Shown here: positions 7,246 through 14,283 of the stretch, one piece after another
How the letters are laid out: each line of letters begins with the position of its first letter
Position numbering within the stretch: the stretch's first letter is position 1
Assembly (NCBI GenBank): GCA_947303145.1
Contig: CAMYXB010000003.1
Coordinates: forward strand, 1-32,560
Direction: 5' to 3'
Source of the DNA: an uncultured Clostridia bacterium
GTDB taxonomy: Bacteria > Bacillota > Clostridia > Christensenellales > UBA1242
Length of the DNA stretch: 32,560 bases
Notes under the pieces: generated by a model
Told to the model about the DNA's origin: nothing
The model's input: the letters and a program-made list of their open reading frames with translations, nothing else
Databases searched by the model: none
Position numbers and translations under genes: made by a program

Positions 7246-9039
7246 ATGAGAAATTTGACAGCAAAAGAACTGAGAGAAATGTGGATTAAGTTTTATGTGG
7301 ACAAGGGACACGCCCTCATTCCGTCTGCATCACTTATCCCAGAGAATGACCCCACTGTGCTATTTACCACAGCTGGTATGCACCCACTAGTGCCTTTTCT
7401 GCTTGGAGAGAAGCATCCCTGCGGGAAGAGATTAGTCAATATCCAAAAGTGCGTCAGGACAGGAGATATAGACGAAGTGGGAGATGACTTCCACTGCACA
7501 TTCTTTGAGATGATGGGCAACTGGAGCCTAGGTGATTATTTTAAGAAAGAGAAGATTGCTTGGAGCTACGAGTTCCTCACCAGTCCAGAGTATCTAGCTA
7601 TCCCCAAGGAAGACCTCGTGGTGTCTGTCTTTGCAGGAGACGAGAGCGCCCCTAGAGATATGGAGTGCTATGAGGCATGGAGGAGCATGGGTATAGACGA
7701 GGGCAAGATATTTTTCCTGCCCAAAGAGAACAACTGGTGGATACTAGGCAGTGGTGTGGGGCCTTGCGGACCAGATAGTGAGATGTTCATAGACACTGGC
7801 AAGCCAAAGTGTAGCGTAGACTGCTCACCAGCTTGCAGTTGTGGCAAATATGTGGAAGTGGGCAATGATGTGTATATGCAGTATGTCAAAAAGACTAAAG
7901 ACGGCCCCGTATCTCCTCTTGAGCAAAAGAACGTGGACACTGGCTTTGGCTTCGAGAGAATACTCTGTCTCGCTAGTAAAAAGGACAGCGTGTATGACAC
8001 AGAACTATTCGTGCCTATTATCAAGAAAATAGAGGAGATAAGTGGCAAATATTATTTGCTTAATGATGACACCAAGAGAAATATGAGAATAATTGCCGAC
8101 CACATTAGAGCCAGCGTCTTTATGATAGCTGATGGCGTGGTGCCTCTCAATGTAGAGCAAGGATATGTGCTACGTAGGCTCATTAGACGCTCCATCAACT
8201 GCGCCTATAGACTGGGTTTTGAGGGCTCTAGACTGGCAGAACTTGTGCCAGTGGTAGCGGGAATATATAGTGACGTGTATCCTGAACTGACAGAAAAGTG
8301 TGAGCATATAGAGCAGACTATAAGAGAGGAGAACGATAGATTTTCCAAAACTCTCTCTCAAGGTATCAAGGAATTTGAAAAAGTGGCCAAGTTTACTCAA
8401 GGAGGTGTCCTCAATGGCAAGACGGCCTTTAGACTTTATGACACATTCGGCTTCCCTCTGGAACTTACCAAGGAACTTGCCAAGGAAAAGGGACTTACAG
8501 TAGATGAGGAGGGATATAAACTGGCTTTCAGTCAACATCAAGAGAAGAGCAAGGCTGGCAACGACAAGGTATTCAAGGGCGGACTGGCAGATAGCAGTAT
8601 ACAGACCACTAGACTTCACACTGCCGTTCACCTGCTTCATGCCGCTTTGAGAAAAGTGCTGGGTGATGATGTGTATCAAAAGGGTAGCAACATCACCAGC
8701 GAAAGACTGCGCTTCGACTTCAACTGTGACCACAAGATGACCGATGAGGAGAAAAAGCGAGTGGAGGACCTCGTCAACGAGGCCATAGATAGAGCCATTC
8801 CAGTCACGTGTGAGGAAATGTCTCTCGAGGAAGCAAGGAAGAGTGGTGCCCTTGGCGTATTCGAGAATAAATATGGAGACAAGGTCAAAGTCTACACCAT
8901 AGGCGATGTATCTAAGGAGATTTGCGGTGGCCCTCATGCCAACAATACCAAGGAACTAGGGCATTTTAGACTAGTCAAAGAGGAGTCTAGCAGTGCAGGG
9001 GTTAGACGTATCAAGGGTGTTATTGAGAGCGAGGCATAA
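7246..9039 (+). CDS. alaS: Alanyl-tRNA synthetase, short form without the C-Ala domain
   Basis: Charges tRNA-Ala. The 597 residues contain the class II core (AGMHPLVPFLLGEKHP, RTGDIDEVGDDFHCTFFEMMGNW, motif 3 GYVLRRLIRRS) and a Cys-rich insert with Cys189, 193, 197 and 199. The tRNA-recognition region follows, then the editing domain with HTAVH (458-462) and CGGPH (560-564; usually CGGTH). The protein ends right after the RRIKG strand of the editing domain, so the oligomerising coil and C-Ala domain (about 280 residues in E. coli) are absent. The next 66 nt hold no remnant, so this is a compact form and not a recent frameshift. I chose the ATG at 7246 because GAGAGG lies 8 nt upstream; the frame extends 9 codons further. 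Confidence 0.92.
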   Translation: MRNLTAKELREMWIKFYVDKGHALIPSASLIPENDPTVLFTTAGMHPLVPFLLGEKHPCGKRLVNIQKCVRTGDIDEVGDDFHCTFFEMMGNWSLGDYFKKEKIAWSYEFLTSPEYLAIPKEDLVVSVFAGDESAPRDMECYEAWRSMGIDEGKIFFLPKENNWWILGSGVGPCGPDSEMFIDTGKPKCSVDCSPACSCGKYVEVGNDVYMQYVKKTKDGPVSPLEQKNVDTGFGFERILCLASKKDSVYDTELFVPIIKKIEEISGKYYLLNDDTKRNMRIIADHIRASVFMIADGVVPLNVEQGYVLRRLIRRSINCAYRLGFEGSRLAELVPVVAGIYSDVYPELTEKCEHIEQTIREENDRFSKTLSQGIKEFEKVAKFTQGGVLNGKTAFRLYDTFGFPLELTKELAKEKGLTVDEEGYKLAFSQHQEKSKAGNDKVFKGGLADSSIQTTRLHTAVHLLHAALRKVLGDDVYQKGSNITSERLRFDFNCDHKMTDEEKKRVEDLVNEAIDRAIPVTCEEMSLEEARKSGALGVFENKYGDKVKVYTIGDVSKEICGGPHANNTKELGHFRLVKEESSSAGVRRIKGVIESEA

Positions 9040-9105
9040 AATAGGGGCTTGAATTTTTATTCATTTTATGAGAGAATATATTAGATAGTCGAAAGGAGGG
9101 AACTT

Positions 9106-10701
9106 ATGGCCAAGATTGGTGGGAAGAAGGGATTTTTCATATGGCTTGCCATAGCACTGTTTGCATTATTGCTACTGGGCTTGGCTTTCATTGGGATACT
9201 ATATATGTCGCCCAATAGAGTCATGCTAGGGCTAGTGTATGCCAAATATACAGACAGCCATACTTACGAATACAACACCTCAACCGACATCTCCACACTG
9301 GAGATTTCCTCTATAGAGATAAGTAGCGAGAGGAGCAATATCAACATTCTCCCACTCCCAGATGCCTCTGTGTCTAAAACAATAGTCGTGCATCAGGTGA
9401 GGAAGTTTGAGGGCTTTTCTGTAGCGAATGTGGGCTCCCCCACTTATGACGGCTCCTTCGCCTCCCATACTCTTAAGATAATCACCACCGAGCCTTTTCC
9501 TTTTGCCACCAACTCATCTACATATATCAATGTGTATGTGTCTCATGACTTGGAGTTAACTTCTGTCAAGGCAATATCCACTTACGGAAACGTGAGCATC
9601 TCCACATATTGTGCCACGTCCTCTTTCACTCTCCATTCTGCCAACTTACAGACGAGACACGCCTCGTCCATTAAAGTGGGTGATGTGTCAGGCATCGAGG
9701 ACTATTATTTTAGAACCAATAGGGGCAATGTGGAGTTCTCTCATACAGACTTTTCCGCCTCTTCAGTGACATTCCAGTCTTTTTCTGGCACTTTCAATCT
9801 CTACAATAATTCCATGACAGGCACTCTTTCCGTCACAGATAGATTCACTTGTCATGCAGACGGAAGCAGAGCCACAGTTAGAGTGAACAAAGTCTTTGGC
9901 GAGGTCCACCTGTCCGGTGTTGGCGGAGATTTCTCCTTCAATCAAATAGGCAAAAGTGATGCACCTGGCAGCATCATCGGCAATGTGGATTATGCCAACA
10001 TATTCATAGACACATTGTTTGGCGAGGCGTCCATTATGGAGAGCACCACTTCTTGCTCAAGCAATGTCTACATCAAGTCAATCGTGTCTTCAAGGGACAG
10101 CACATTCCATGTAGGGAGCGGGAGCCTAAGGATAGACAGCACAGACTCCACTGTGTCTGCGGAGTCCACATCTGGTGCTATCTCCCTTAAATCTATCACG
10201 CAGAGTAGCAGTGTCTATGCCTATTCTACCAGCGGTGATATATATTTGGAATATCTGGCCAGCAGCGATAGACATGATGACACCAATGTCACTGCCCTGA
10301 CAGATAGCGGAGATATATCTCTTGTCAATATCTCTGGCGTGCTCAATGTAGATGTGAGGAGCAATAGCCCAAGTGCCAAATTAAACATTTCATTCAATGC
10401 CATAGCGAAAAATAGCGAAAAAATCAATTCTATCAAAGCAGGCGGAAGAGTGGCCCATCTTACTTGGCTGGGCAATTCCACCGACTTGAAGTGCAAACTC
10501 TTCACCACCGCCACAGCATCTTCTTCCTCTTCTTCCATGATGTCTAAAGTGGAGAGTGAGGATAGCGATTACGAACTAGACTCTTACCCTGACTATTCCT
10601 CGCAATATCGTGTATCTTACAGCGAGGGCTCCACAGGCAGTTATACAGCAGGCAGACTATTCGTGTCCGCTGCATCACATGTTAGACTTATATTAGATTA
10701 A
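9106..10701 (+). CDS. Membrane-anchored beta-helix-like surface protein (DUF4097-like)
   Basis: A 531-residue protein with an N-terminal membrane anchor (residues 10-34) and a long outward Ser/Thr-rich domain. The repeating short strands (VKAISTYGNVSISTY, YYFRTNRGNVEFSH, VYAYSTSGDIYLEYL, VTALTDSGDISLVN) each contain a turn with G-N/D-V/I. This is the pattern of the DUF4097 right-handed beta-helix family called putative adhesins. There is no LPXTG motif. AAGGAGGG lies 6-7 nt before the start. It follows alaS by 66 nt with no terminator seen, so it may be the last gene of the operon. The strong terminator at 10744 ends the unit. Its role is unknown, plausibly an envelope sensor or adhesin. Confidence 0.75.
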   Translation: MAKIGGKKGFFIWLAIALFALLLLGLAFIGILYMSPNRVMLGLVYAKYTDSHTYEYNTSTDISTLEISSIEISSERSNINILPLPDASVSKTIVVHQVRKFEGFSVANVGSPTYDGSFASHTLKIITTEPFPFATNSSTYINVYVSHDLELTSVKAISTYGNVSISTYCATSSFTLHSANLQTRHASSIKVGDVSGIEDYYFRTNRGNVEFSHTDFSASSVTFQSFSGTFNLYNNSMTGTLSVTDRFTCHADGSRATVRVNKVFGEVHLSGVGGDFSFNQIGKSDAPGSIIGNVDYANIFIDTLFGEASIMESTTSCSSNVYIKSIVSSRDSTFHVGSGSLRIDSTDSTVSAESTSGAISLKSITQSSSVYAYSTSGDIYLEYLASSDRHDDTNVTALTDSGDISLVNISGVLNVDVRSNSPSAKLNISFNAIAKNSEKINSIKAGGRVAHLTWLGNSTDLKCKLFTTATASSSSSSMMSKVESEDSDYELDSYPDYSSQYRVSYSEGSTGSYTAGRLFVSAASHVRLILD

Positions 10702-10743
10702 AATTAAACGAGTGAATAGTTGTATATATTTGAAAAGGACAAT

Positions 10744-10774
10744 CCCCCGTCATTTACTTGACGAGGGTTTTTTC
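10744..10774 (+). terminator. Terminator of the 2727-10701 operon, overlapping the spoIIP 3' end
   Basis: CCCCCGTCA (10744-10752) pairs with TGACGAGGG (10759-10767) with one C-A mismatch and a TTTACT loop, followed by TTTTTT. The stem and T-run encode the last codons and stop of the convergent spoIIP gene. Confidence 0.85.
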
Positions 10775-11871
10775 TTGGATAATTTGCGCCACCTATACAC
10801 AGACAATATCCCTATTATCCCGCTTATCGCCACCATTACACAGGCAATTGTCACCACACTTTTCTCCCCTCGGCTCTCGAAAGTGGTGGGAGTCTTGCCA
10901 TAAGAGAGGATATTGGAGACCATGCTCTCCTCTTCCTCTTGTGTGACGTCATCTGTGACAACGAGAGTGTCACCCTCGCCACTATCTATGGTGCTAAACA
11001 GCGTCTTATCCACCACCTCAGCAAGATATGGCACAGTCTCAATCACTAGGTCTTTCTCAACGAGGTGTGAGCCCATCTCGAATAGCAGAGACTTGGGAGA
11101 AAGTGCCTGATTGTAGTGTCCCTTCGCATGATAAATATCAAGGAAAAGCCAAGGACAATATACCTCTGCTACACTCATAAGATAGAGTGCAAATTGCAGA
11201 TTGACAGCCGAGTCAGGATTACCATTGCCCACCACAATGCGCACCTTGCACCTCTCCTTGCCATCAATGTTCTTCACATACAGCGACCTAGACGCTCCGT
11301 CTCTGTGTATGTCGAATATCGCATCAGGAGAGCTCTCTAGCAGTCTTTTTGCGGTGACACTGCTTCTGGTGTATGCACTCTTGTCATGAGGGATATGTAG
11401 AGTTTCATCTAGCGTGGCATCATAGCCAAGAGATACAAAACTCTCTTTAAGGAGTCTCGCTATATCATGTATTCCGCCCTTGCCATACACGCTGTCATAT
11501 CCGTCACCCGCTATGTAGCTCTCGTCATTGTGCGTCATATACAGAGCCACACTCTTTGTTTTAGGAGCGAGGTTTAGACCTCTTTCTTCTTCCACTATCT
11601 TGGGCTTTAAGTATCTGCCGTTGTATTCCGCATAGGCAGTGTGAGAGGCCTGGTCCACGTCCACCACCTCATACTCCAGAAATTCTCTAGTGATTATCTT
11701 GTCCCCCACCTCTACGTCCATGCCCTCGAATATGACATTCCCCATGCTATCCTGCACTATGTATATCTCCTCACTCATGGCACAAGCAGTGCCTATATGT
11801 GAGATGCACATCAGTGGCAGAATAAAGGTAAAAGATAACAATAATATCAAAAATTTTTTCATTATATCCAT
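10750..11871 (-). CDS. spoIIP: SpoIIP-like peptidoglycan amidase/endopeptidase
   Basis: SpoIIP degrades peptidoglycan during engulfment in sporulation, with SpoIID and SpoIIM. Of 373 residues, 5-24 form a signal or membrane segment. The catalytic blocks are VALYMTHNDESY (zinc-type His114, Glu117), FDIHRD (His189) and LLFEMGSH (Glu265), matching the H-T-H-x-x-E-S, D-I-H-R-D and L-E-x-G blocks of the family. Unusually, a second hydrophobic helix (338-359) and a lysine-rich tail close the protein, as if it were anchored at both ends. I chose the ATG at 11871 because AAAGGA lies 6-7 nt upstream. A perfect 11-bp inverted repeat covers this site and the start codon. It could also work in vegetative wall turnover. 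Confidence 0.85.
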   Translation of the reverse strand: MDIMKKFLILLLSFTFILPLMCISHIGTACAMSEEIYIVQDSMGNVIFEGMDVEVGDKIITREFLEYEVVDVDQASHTAYAEYNGRYLKPKIVEEERGLNLAPKTKSVALYMTHNDESYIAGDGYDSVYGKGGIHDIARLLKESFVSLGYDATLDETLHIPHDKSAYTRSSVTAKRLLESSPDAIFDIHRDGASRSLYVKNIDGKERCKVRIVVGNGNPDSAVNLQFALYLMSVAEVYCPWLFLDIYHAKGHYNQALSPKSLLFEMGSHLVEKDLVIETVPYLAEVVDKTLFSTIDSGEGDTLVVTDDVTQEEEESMVSNILSYGKTPTTFESRGEKSVVTIACVMVAISGIIGILSVYRWRKLSKKKPSSSK

Positions 11872-11898
11872 ATTTTGTCCTTTTTGCGACAAAATATG
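11869..11898 (-). promoter_or_regulatory. Start-codon hairpin of spoIIP
   Basis: On the minus strand CATATTTTGTC (11898-11888), an 8-nt loop GCAAAAAG, and GACAAAATATG (11879-11869). The arms are perfectly complementary over 11 bp. The last three bases are the start codon, and the AAAGGA ribosome site straddles loop and arm. In RNA this would mask initiation; as DNA it is a palindrome fit for a dimeric regulator. Confidence 0.7.
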
Positions 11899-11938
11899 TA
11901 ATAAAAAACTCCCCAACGGCTAATATATTGGAGAGTTT
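11899..11938 (-). terminator. Terminator of the XRE gene
   Basis: Minus strand AAACTCTCCAA (11938-11928), 11-nt loop, TTGGGGAGTTT (11916-11906): 11 pairs including one wobble, then TTTTTATTA. It separates the XRE gene from spoIIP, which would then need a promoter overlapping this 35-nt gap. Confidence 0.75.
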
Positions 11939-11965
11939 GTATTGTATATATAATAAAGTATTTTT

Positions 11966-12241
11966 CTACAGCATTTTTTTGAGGTCGTCTAGCGAATTTT
12001 GAATAGAGGAGATAAGCCTCTTTTTGCTTGAGGAAGTAAACAGGTCATGTTCTGTGCGAGAGAGAAGATAGTCCACCGAGACATCGAAAAAGTCTGCCAG
12101 TTTGACCAGTGCGAAGCCGTCAGGGTTGGACTTGCCTGTCTCGTAGTTGGAGATGGTCCTTTGGTCTATTCCAGTGGCAGACGCCACATCACTCTGCTTC
12201 AAATCTCTGTCCTCTCTCAGTTCCCTTATCCTATTAACCAT
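11966..12241 (-). CDS. XRE-family helix-turn-helix repressor
   Basis: A 91-residue DNA-binding protein. The Cro/C1-type HTH fills residues 3-60: IRELREDRDLKQSDVASATG, then the recognition helix IDQRTISNYETGKSNP, then the LVKLADFFDVSVDYLLSRT closing helices. A short helical tail (residues 70-91) may dimerise it. GGAGG lies 7 nt before the ATG. It diverges from the exported protein gene at 12444. The 200-bp interval has at least three TACTAAA/TTTAGTA sites, some within promoter elements, so it probably represses both itself and the exported protein. No recombinase or phage gene is nearby, so it is not obviously a prophage switch. Confidence 0.9.
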   Translation of the reverse strand: MVNRIRELREDRDLKQSDVASATGIDQRTISNYETGKSNPDGFALVKLADFFDVSVDYLLSRTEHDLFTSSSKKRLISSIQNSLDDLKKML

Positions 12242-12263
12242 CTTTTTACCTCCGATGCTAATA

Positions 12264-12285
12264 TTTTACTATAAATTTAGTAAAA
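12264..12285. promoter_or_regulatory. Palindromic operator O1 (XRE)
   Basis: TTTTACTA (12264-12271), 6-bp spacer TAAATT, TAGTAAAA (12278-12285): perfect 8-bp arms. It lies 23-44 bp upstream of the XRE start codon, where the XRE promoter must be, so binding would autoregulate. Confidence 0.6.
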
Positions 12286-12289
12286 ACGC

Positions 12290-12318
12290 TTGACATACTA
12301 AATATTTACCGCTAAAAT
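12290..12318 (+). promoter_or_regulatory. Promoter of exported protein A
   Basis: TTGACA (12290-12295), 17-nt spacer, TAAAAT (12313-12318). This gives a leader of roughly 120 nt before the ATG at 12444. The spacer itself contains an operator half-site. Confidence 0.75.
12296..12308. promoter_or_regulatory. Operator-like site O2 inside the promoter spacer
   Basis: TACTAAATATTTA, containing the palindrome TAAATATTTA (12299-12308). It shares the TACTAAA half-site with O1 and sits between the -35 and -10, an ideal position for repression of the 12444 gene. Confidence 0.45.
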
Positions 12319-12332
12319 ACACTTGATACCAA

Positions 12333-12345
12333 TAATTTAGTATAC
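12333..12345. promoter_or_regulatory. Operator-like site O3 downstream of the promoter
   Basis: TAATTTAGTATAC carries TTTAGTA, the complement of the TACTAAA half-site in O1 and O2. It lies just downstream of the expected transcription start of the 12444 gene. Confidence 0.4.
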
Positions 12346-12359
12346 ACATTTTCAAAAAC

Positions 12360-12380
12360 ATATTTTTTGGTAAAAAATAT
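12360..12380 (+). promoter_or_regulatory. Leader hairpin of exported protein A
   Basis: ATATTTTTT (12360-12368), loop GGT, AAAAAATAT (12372-12380): a perfect 9-bp AT-only inverted repeat in the 5' leader. Its role is unknown. It is not followed by a T-run, so it is not a terminator. Confidence 0.4.
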
Positions 12381-12443
12381 CACACTTAGAGCATCACAAA
12401 AGACACTCTTTGCGTGATAGTTGGCTAAAAAGGAGATAAAAAG

Positions 12444-13478
12444 ATGAGAAGAAAAAGATTTTTCAGTAGCATAGCATTCGTTCTATCTTTAGTTATGCTG
12501 GCTGTGAGTGGAGCCATGTTCGTCCACTCTGCCCAGCAACAGAGCGCATCGACGTCTCTGTCTGTCACATTCAGTGGCATGAATGTAGACTATACTGTCA
12601 GGGCGTGGTATCAATTAATGGGAACGACTGAGAGAACTCCTCTAAGAGACCCAAGTAATAACAACAATAACACCAATACAACCATCTCATTCGATGCTAC
12701 AGACCCAAGTTCAACCAAGACTTTGGCAGTGGCTGAAAATAATGGGAATATTGCACTTAGTGCCACAGCGACTTATGTGCTATTCACATATGAGTTCACC
12801 AATACTGCAAGCTCAGGTGCTAAAGGCATGCTGGTCAGCCTAGATAATTCCTCATCTTCGGATAACAATATCAGTATAAAATACCTCTCTTCTACAGATG
12901 ACTATACACCAAGCACTGGGCTTGACTCTCAAGCAAGTTCTGTATATGATTCATCAGAGAGCGAATTTGATGAAATATTCATTACTGCTGGACAACATAC
13001 AAAATATTTCTACATCTTAGTCTCTCTGGAAGATCCCACGTTGAATGGCACATACAACAAATCTTCTTCTCCTCTTAGTTGGAGCGTAGAGTGCAGTGAT
13101 GCCGAAACAGAACCCCCTGTGACGTTGTATATAACCGGCACCGGAACAGAGACTGCTCCTTTTATCGTATATGAGGGGAGTGAAGAAAATCAAAAATATT
13201 ATAATAATTCTATAACAGCAGATGAGGAGACTGTATTTGTTTCGAAAGGCTCCACAATAATATTGACCTATGGCCAAGGAGACAATATCTATAATTATGG
13301 GTCTAGTAATTTCATATCAGGAGCTCCACAAAAACCAGATTTTACTCCACGTGCTATCTCAATTGTTTCTGTAAGCGGGGCATTTAGTCATAATGGCGCA
13401 AATTCTGTCGGTTATGCATGTTCATTTATTGCCACTGAATCTAGTTATCAAATTTCATTTTATATTACTAATAATTAA
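12444..13478 (+). CDS. Exported protein A of a paralogous pair (344 aa)
   Basis: A secreted Ser/Thr/Asn-rich protein. The signal peptide is RRKR, then a hydrophobic core to about residue 30 (SGAMFVHSAQQ). The core domain (35-225) parallels the protein at 27537: SLSVTFSGMNVDYTV against SFTVSFTALSVDTTV, YVLFTYEFTN against YVIYEFTFVN, and DNNISIKYL against DSNIKVFYL. The length and strand pattern recall TasA/camelysin-type matrix proteins, but I cannot confirm homology. Residues 226-344 are an extra domain without counterpart in B and visibly AT-richer (20 of 60 G+C at 13201-13260 against 28 of 60 at 12541-12600). AAGGAG lies 7-8 nt before the ATG. It is probably repressed by the divergent XRE protein. 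Confidence 0.75.
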   Translation: MRRKRFFSSIAFVLSLVMLAVSGAMFVHSAQQQSASTSLSVTFSGMNVDYTVRAWYQLMGTTERTPLRDPSNNNNNTNTTISFDATDPSSTKTLAVAENNGNIALSATATYVLFTYEFTNTASSGAKGMLVSLDNSSSSDNNISIKYLSSTDDYTPSTGLDSQASSVYDSSESEFDEIFITAGQHTKYFYILVSLEDPTLNGTYNKSSSPLSWSVECSDAETEPPVTLYITGTGTETAPFIVYEGSEENQKYYNNSITADEETVFVSKGSTIILTYGQGDNIYNYGSSNFISGAPQKPDFTPRAISIVSVSGAFSHNGANSVGYACSFIATESSYQISFYITNN

Positions 13479-13503
13479 AAAAAATTTTTTCTAAATAAAT
13501 ATT

Positions 13504-13589
13504 AAGAGATTGCCGCTGGGGCGGAAGCCCCAGAGCACCGCCCACGAACGTGGGTGGCGCAGTAGCCGACAGGCTACCGGCAATCTCTT
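13504..13589. ncRNA. 86-nt perfect cloverleaf: structured RNA or palindromic repeat
   Basis: The outer stem AAGAGATTGCCG (13504-13515) / CGGCAATCTCTT (13578-13589) is 12 perfect pairs. Three hairpins sit inside. H1 is CTGGGGC-GGAA-GCCCCAG (13516-13533). H2 is 13535-13560, with CCGCCCAC-GAAC-GTGGGTGG flanked by an A-C mismatch and two more pairs. H3 is GTAGCC-GACA-GGCTAC (13562-13577). The linkers are only A13534 and A13561, so it is a nearly closed four-way junction. It is strongly GC-rich between AT-rich flanks. No U-run follows, so it is not a standard terminator. It is not tRNA: no anticodon or T-loop signature. Whether it is expressed as RNA is unknown. Confidence 0.6.
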
Positions 13590-13601
13590 CCTATTTCCCC
13601 T

Positions 13602-13630
13602 TTGACAAATCTACGCATAAGAGATACAAT
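13602..13630 (+). promoter_or_regulatory. Promoter of queH, leaderless geometry
   Basis: TTGACA (13602-13607), 17-nt spacer, TACAAT (13625-13630). The -10 ends 6 nt before the ATG at 13637, so +1 should coincide with the start codon. The intervening TAAAGC is not a usable ribosome site. Confidence 0.75.
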
Positions 13631-13636
13631 TAAAGC

Positions 13637-14185
13637 ATGAAAAAGAGACTACTTTTGCACTCGTGCTGTGGGCCATGCTCCACCACTGTTATAAATAGAC
13701 TTAAAGAGGACTATGACGTCACCATTTTTTACTACAACCCCAACATCTATCCCGAGGAAGAATACTCCCATCGCCTTGCCGAGCAGACCAGATATGTGAG
13801 GGAGAGCGGAGTCCCTGTCATAGTGATAGACGGCACGTATAGCGACAGCGAGATGTTCCTGTCTAAGTATCAAGGACTGGAGAATGAGAAAGAGGGCGGA
13901 GCGAGGTGCAATGTGTGCTTTGCCTTGAGGCTAGACAAAACAGCCAAAACGGCTAAAGAGGGGAATTTCGACCTATTCACCACTACACTCACCGTCAGCC
14001 CGCACAAGAATGCGAAGTTAATCAATGAAATAGGCGAGGCAATGAGTGCAAAATATGGCGTAGAATATCTGCCTAGTGATTTCAAAAAGCAAGACGGCTA
14101 TCTAAATAGCATCAAAATATCCAAGGAATACAATCTCTACCGCCAGAACTATTGTGGCTGCAAATATTCGATATATAAAAATTGA
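13637..14185 (+). CDS. queH: Epoxyqueuosine reductase QueH
   Basis: Last step of queuosine synthesis: reduces epoxyqueuosine to queuosine in tRNAs with GUN anticodons, using an iron-sulfur cluster. The 182-residue length is typical of QueH (DUF208), the non-cobalamin replacement for QueG. Conserved cysteines are LHSCCGPC (Cys10, 11, 14), RCNVC (Cys91, 94) and YCGC (Cys173, 175). Family blocks FYYNPNIYP, THR-like EEYSHRL and TTTLTVSPHKN are intact. No ribosome site precedes the ATG; the promoter abuts it, suggesting a leaderless message. The terminator starts within the stop codon. No other queuosine genes or preQ1 riboswitch are in view. Confidence 0.93.
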   Translation: MKKRLLLHSCCGPCSTTVINRLKEDYDVTIFYYNPNIYPEEEYSHRLAEQTRYVRESGVPVIVIDGTYSDSEMFLSKYQGLENEKEGGARCNVCFALRLDKTAKTAKEGNFDLFTTTLTVSPHKNAKLINEIGEAMSAKYGVEYLPSDFKKQDGYLNSIKISKEYNLYRQNYCGCKYSIYKN

Positions 14186-14207
14186 TACTTGAAAAGTATC
14201 TTTTTTT
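14184..14207 (+). terminator. Terminator of queH, overlapping the next promoter
   Basis: GATACTT (14184-14190), loop GAA, AAGTATC (14194-14200), then seven T. The first two bases belong to the queH stop codon TGA. The -35 of the next promoter (14189-14194) lies inside the hairpin. Confidence 0.8.
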
Positions 14208-14217
14208 GTGATATAAT
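14189..14217 (+). promoter_or_regulatory. Promoter of the transglutaminase-like gene
   Basis: TTGAAA (14189-14194), 17-nt spacer, TATAAT (14212-14217). The spacer contains the terminator T-run. The leader to 14284 is about 60 nt and contains a hairpin AAGAAAAA (14224-14231) / TTTTTCTT (14237-14244), then AAAGGA as ribosome site. Confidence 0.75.
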
Positions 14218-14283
14218 TTGGACAAGAAAAAGCCATTTTTTCTTAAAAATCTCAGCATATGTATATAAAAGGAAACAAAATTT

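Noticed and set aside
8170..8937. 255-codon minus-strand ORF opposite alaS
   Set aside because: Shadow of the alaS reading frame; no ribosome site or recognisable domain, while alaS is fully conserved.
11872..11916. Upstream extension of the spoIIP frame by 15 codons
   Set aside because: It runs through the XRE terminator and the hairpin, has no ribosome site, and would precede a normal signal segment.
13504..13589. Integron attC site or hammerhead ribozyme
   Set aside because: No GTTRRRY/RYYYAAC core and no CTGATGA/GAAA hammerhead core are present.
13590..13636. preQ1 riboswitch before queH
   Set aside because: The promoter abuts the start codon, leaving no transcribed leader.
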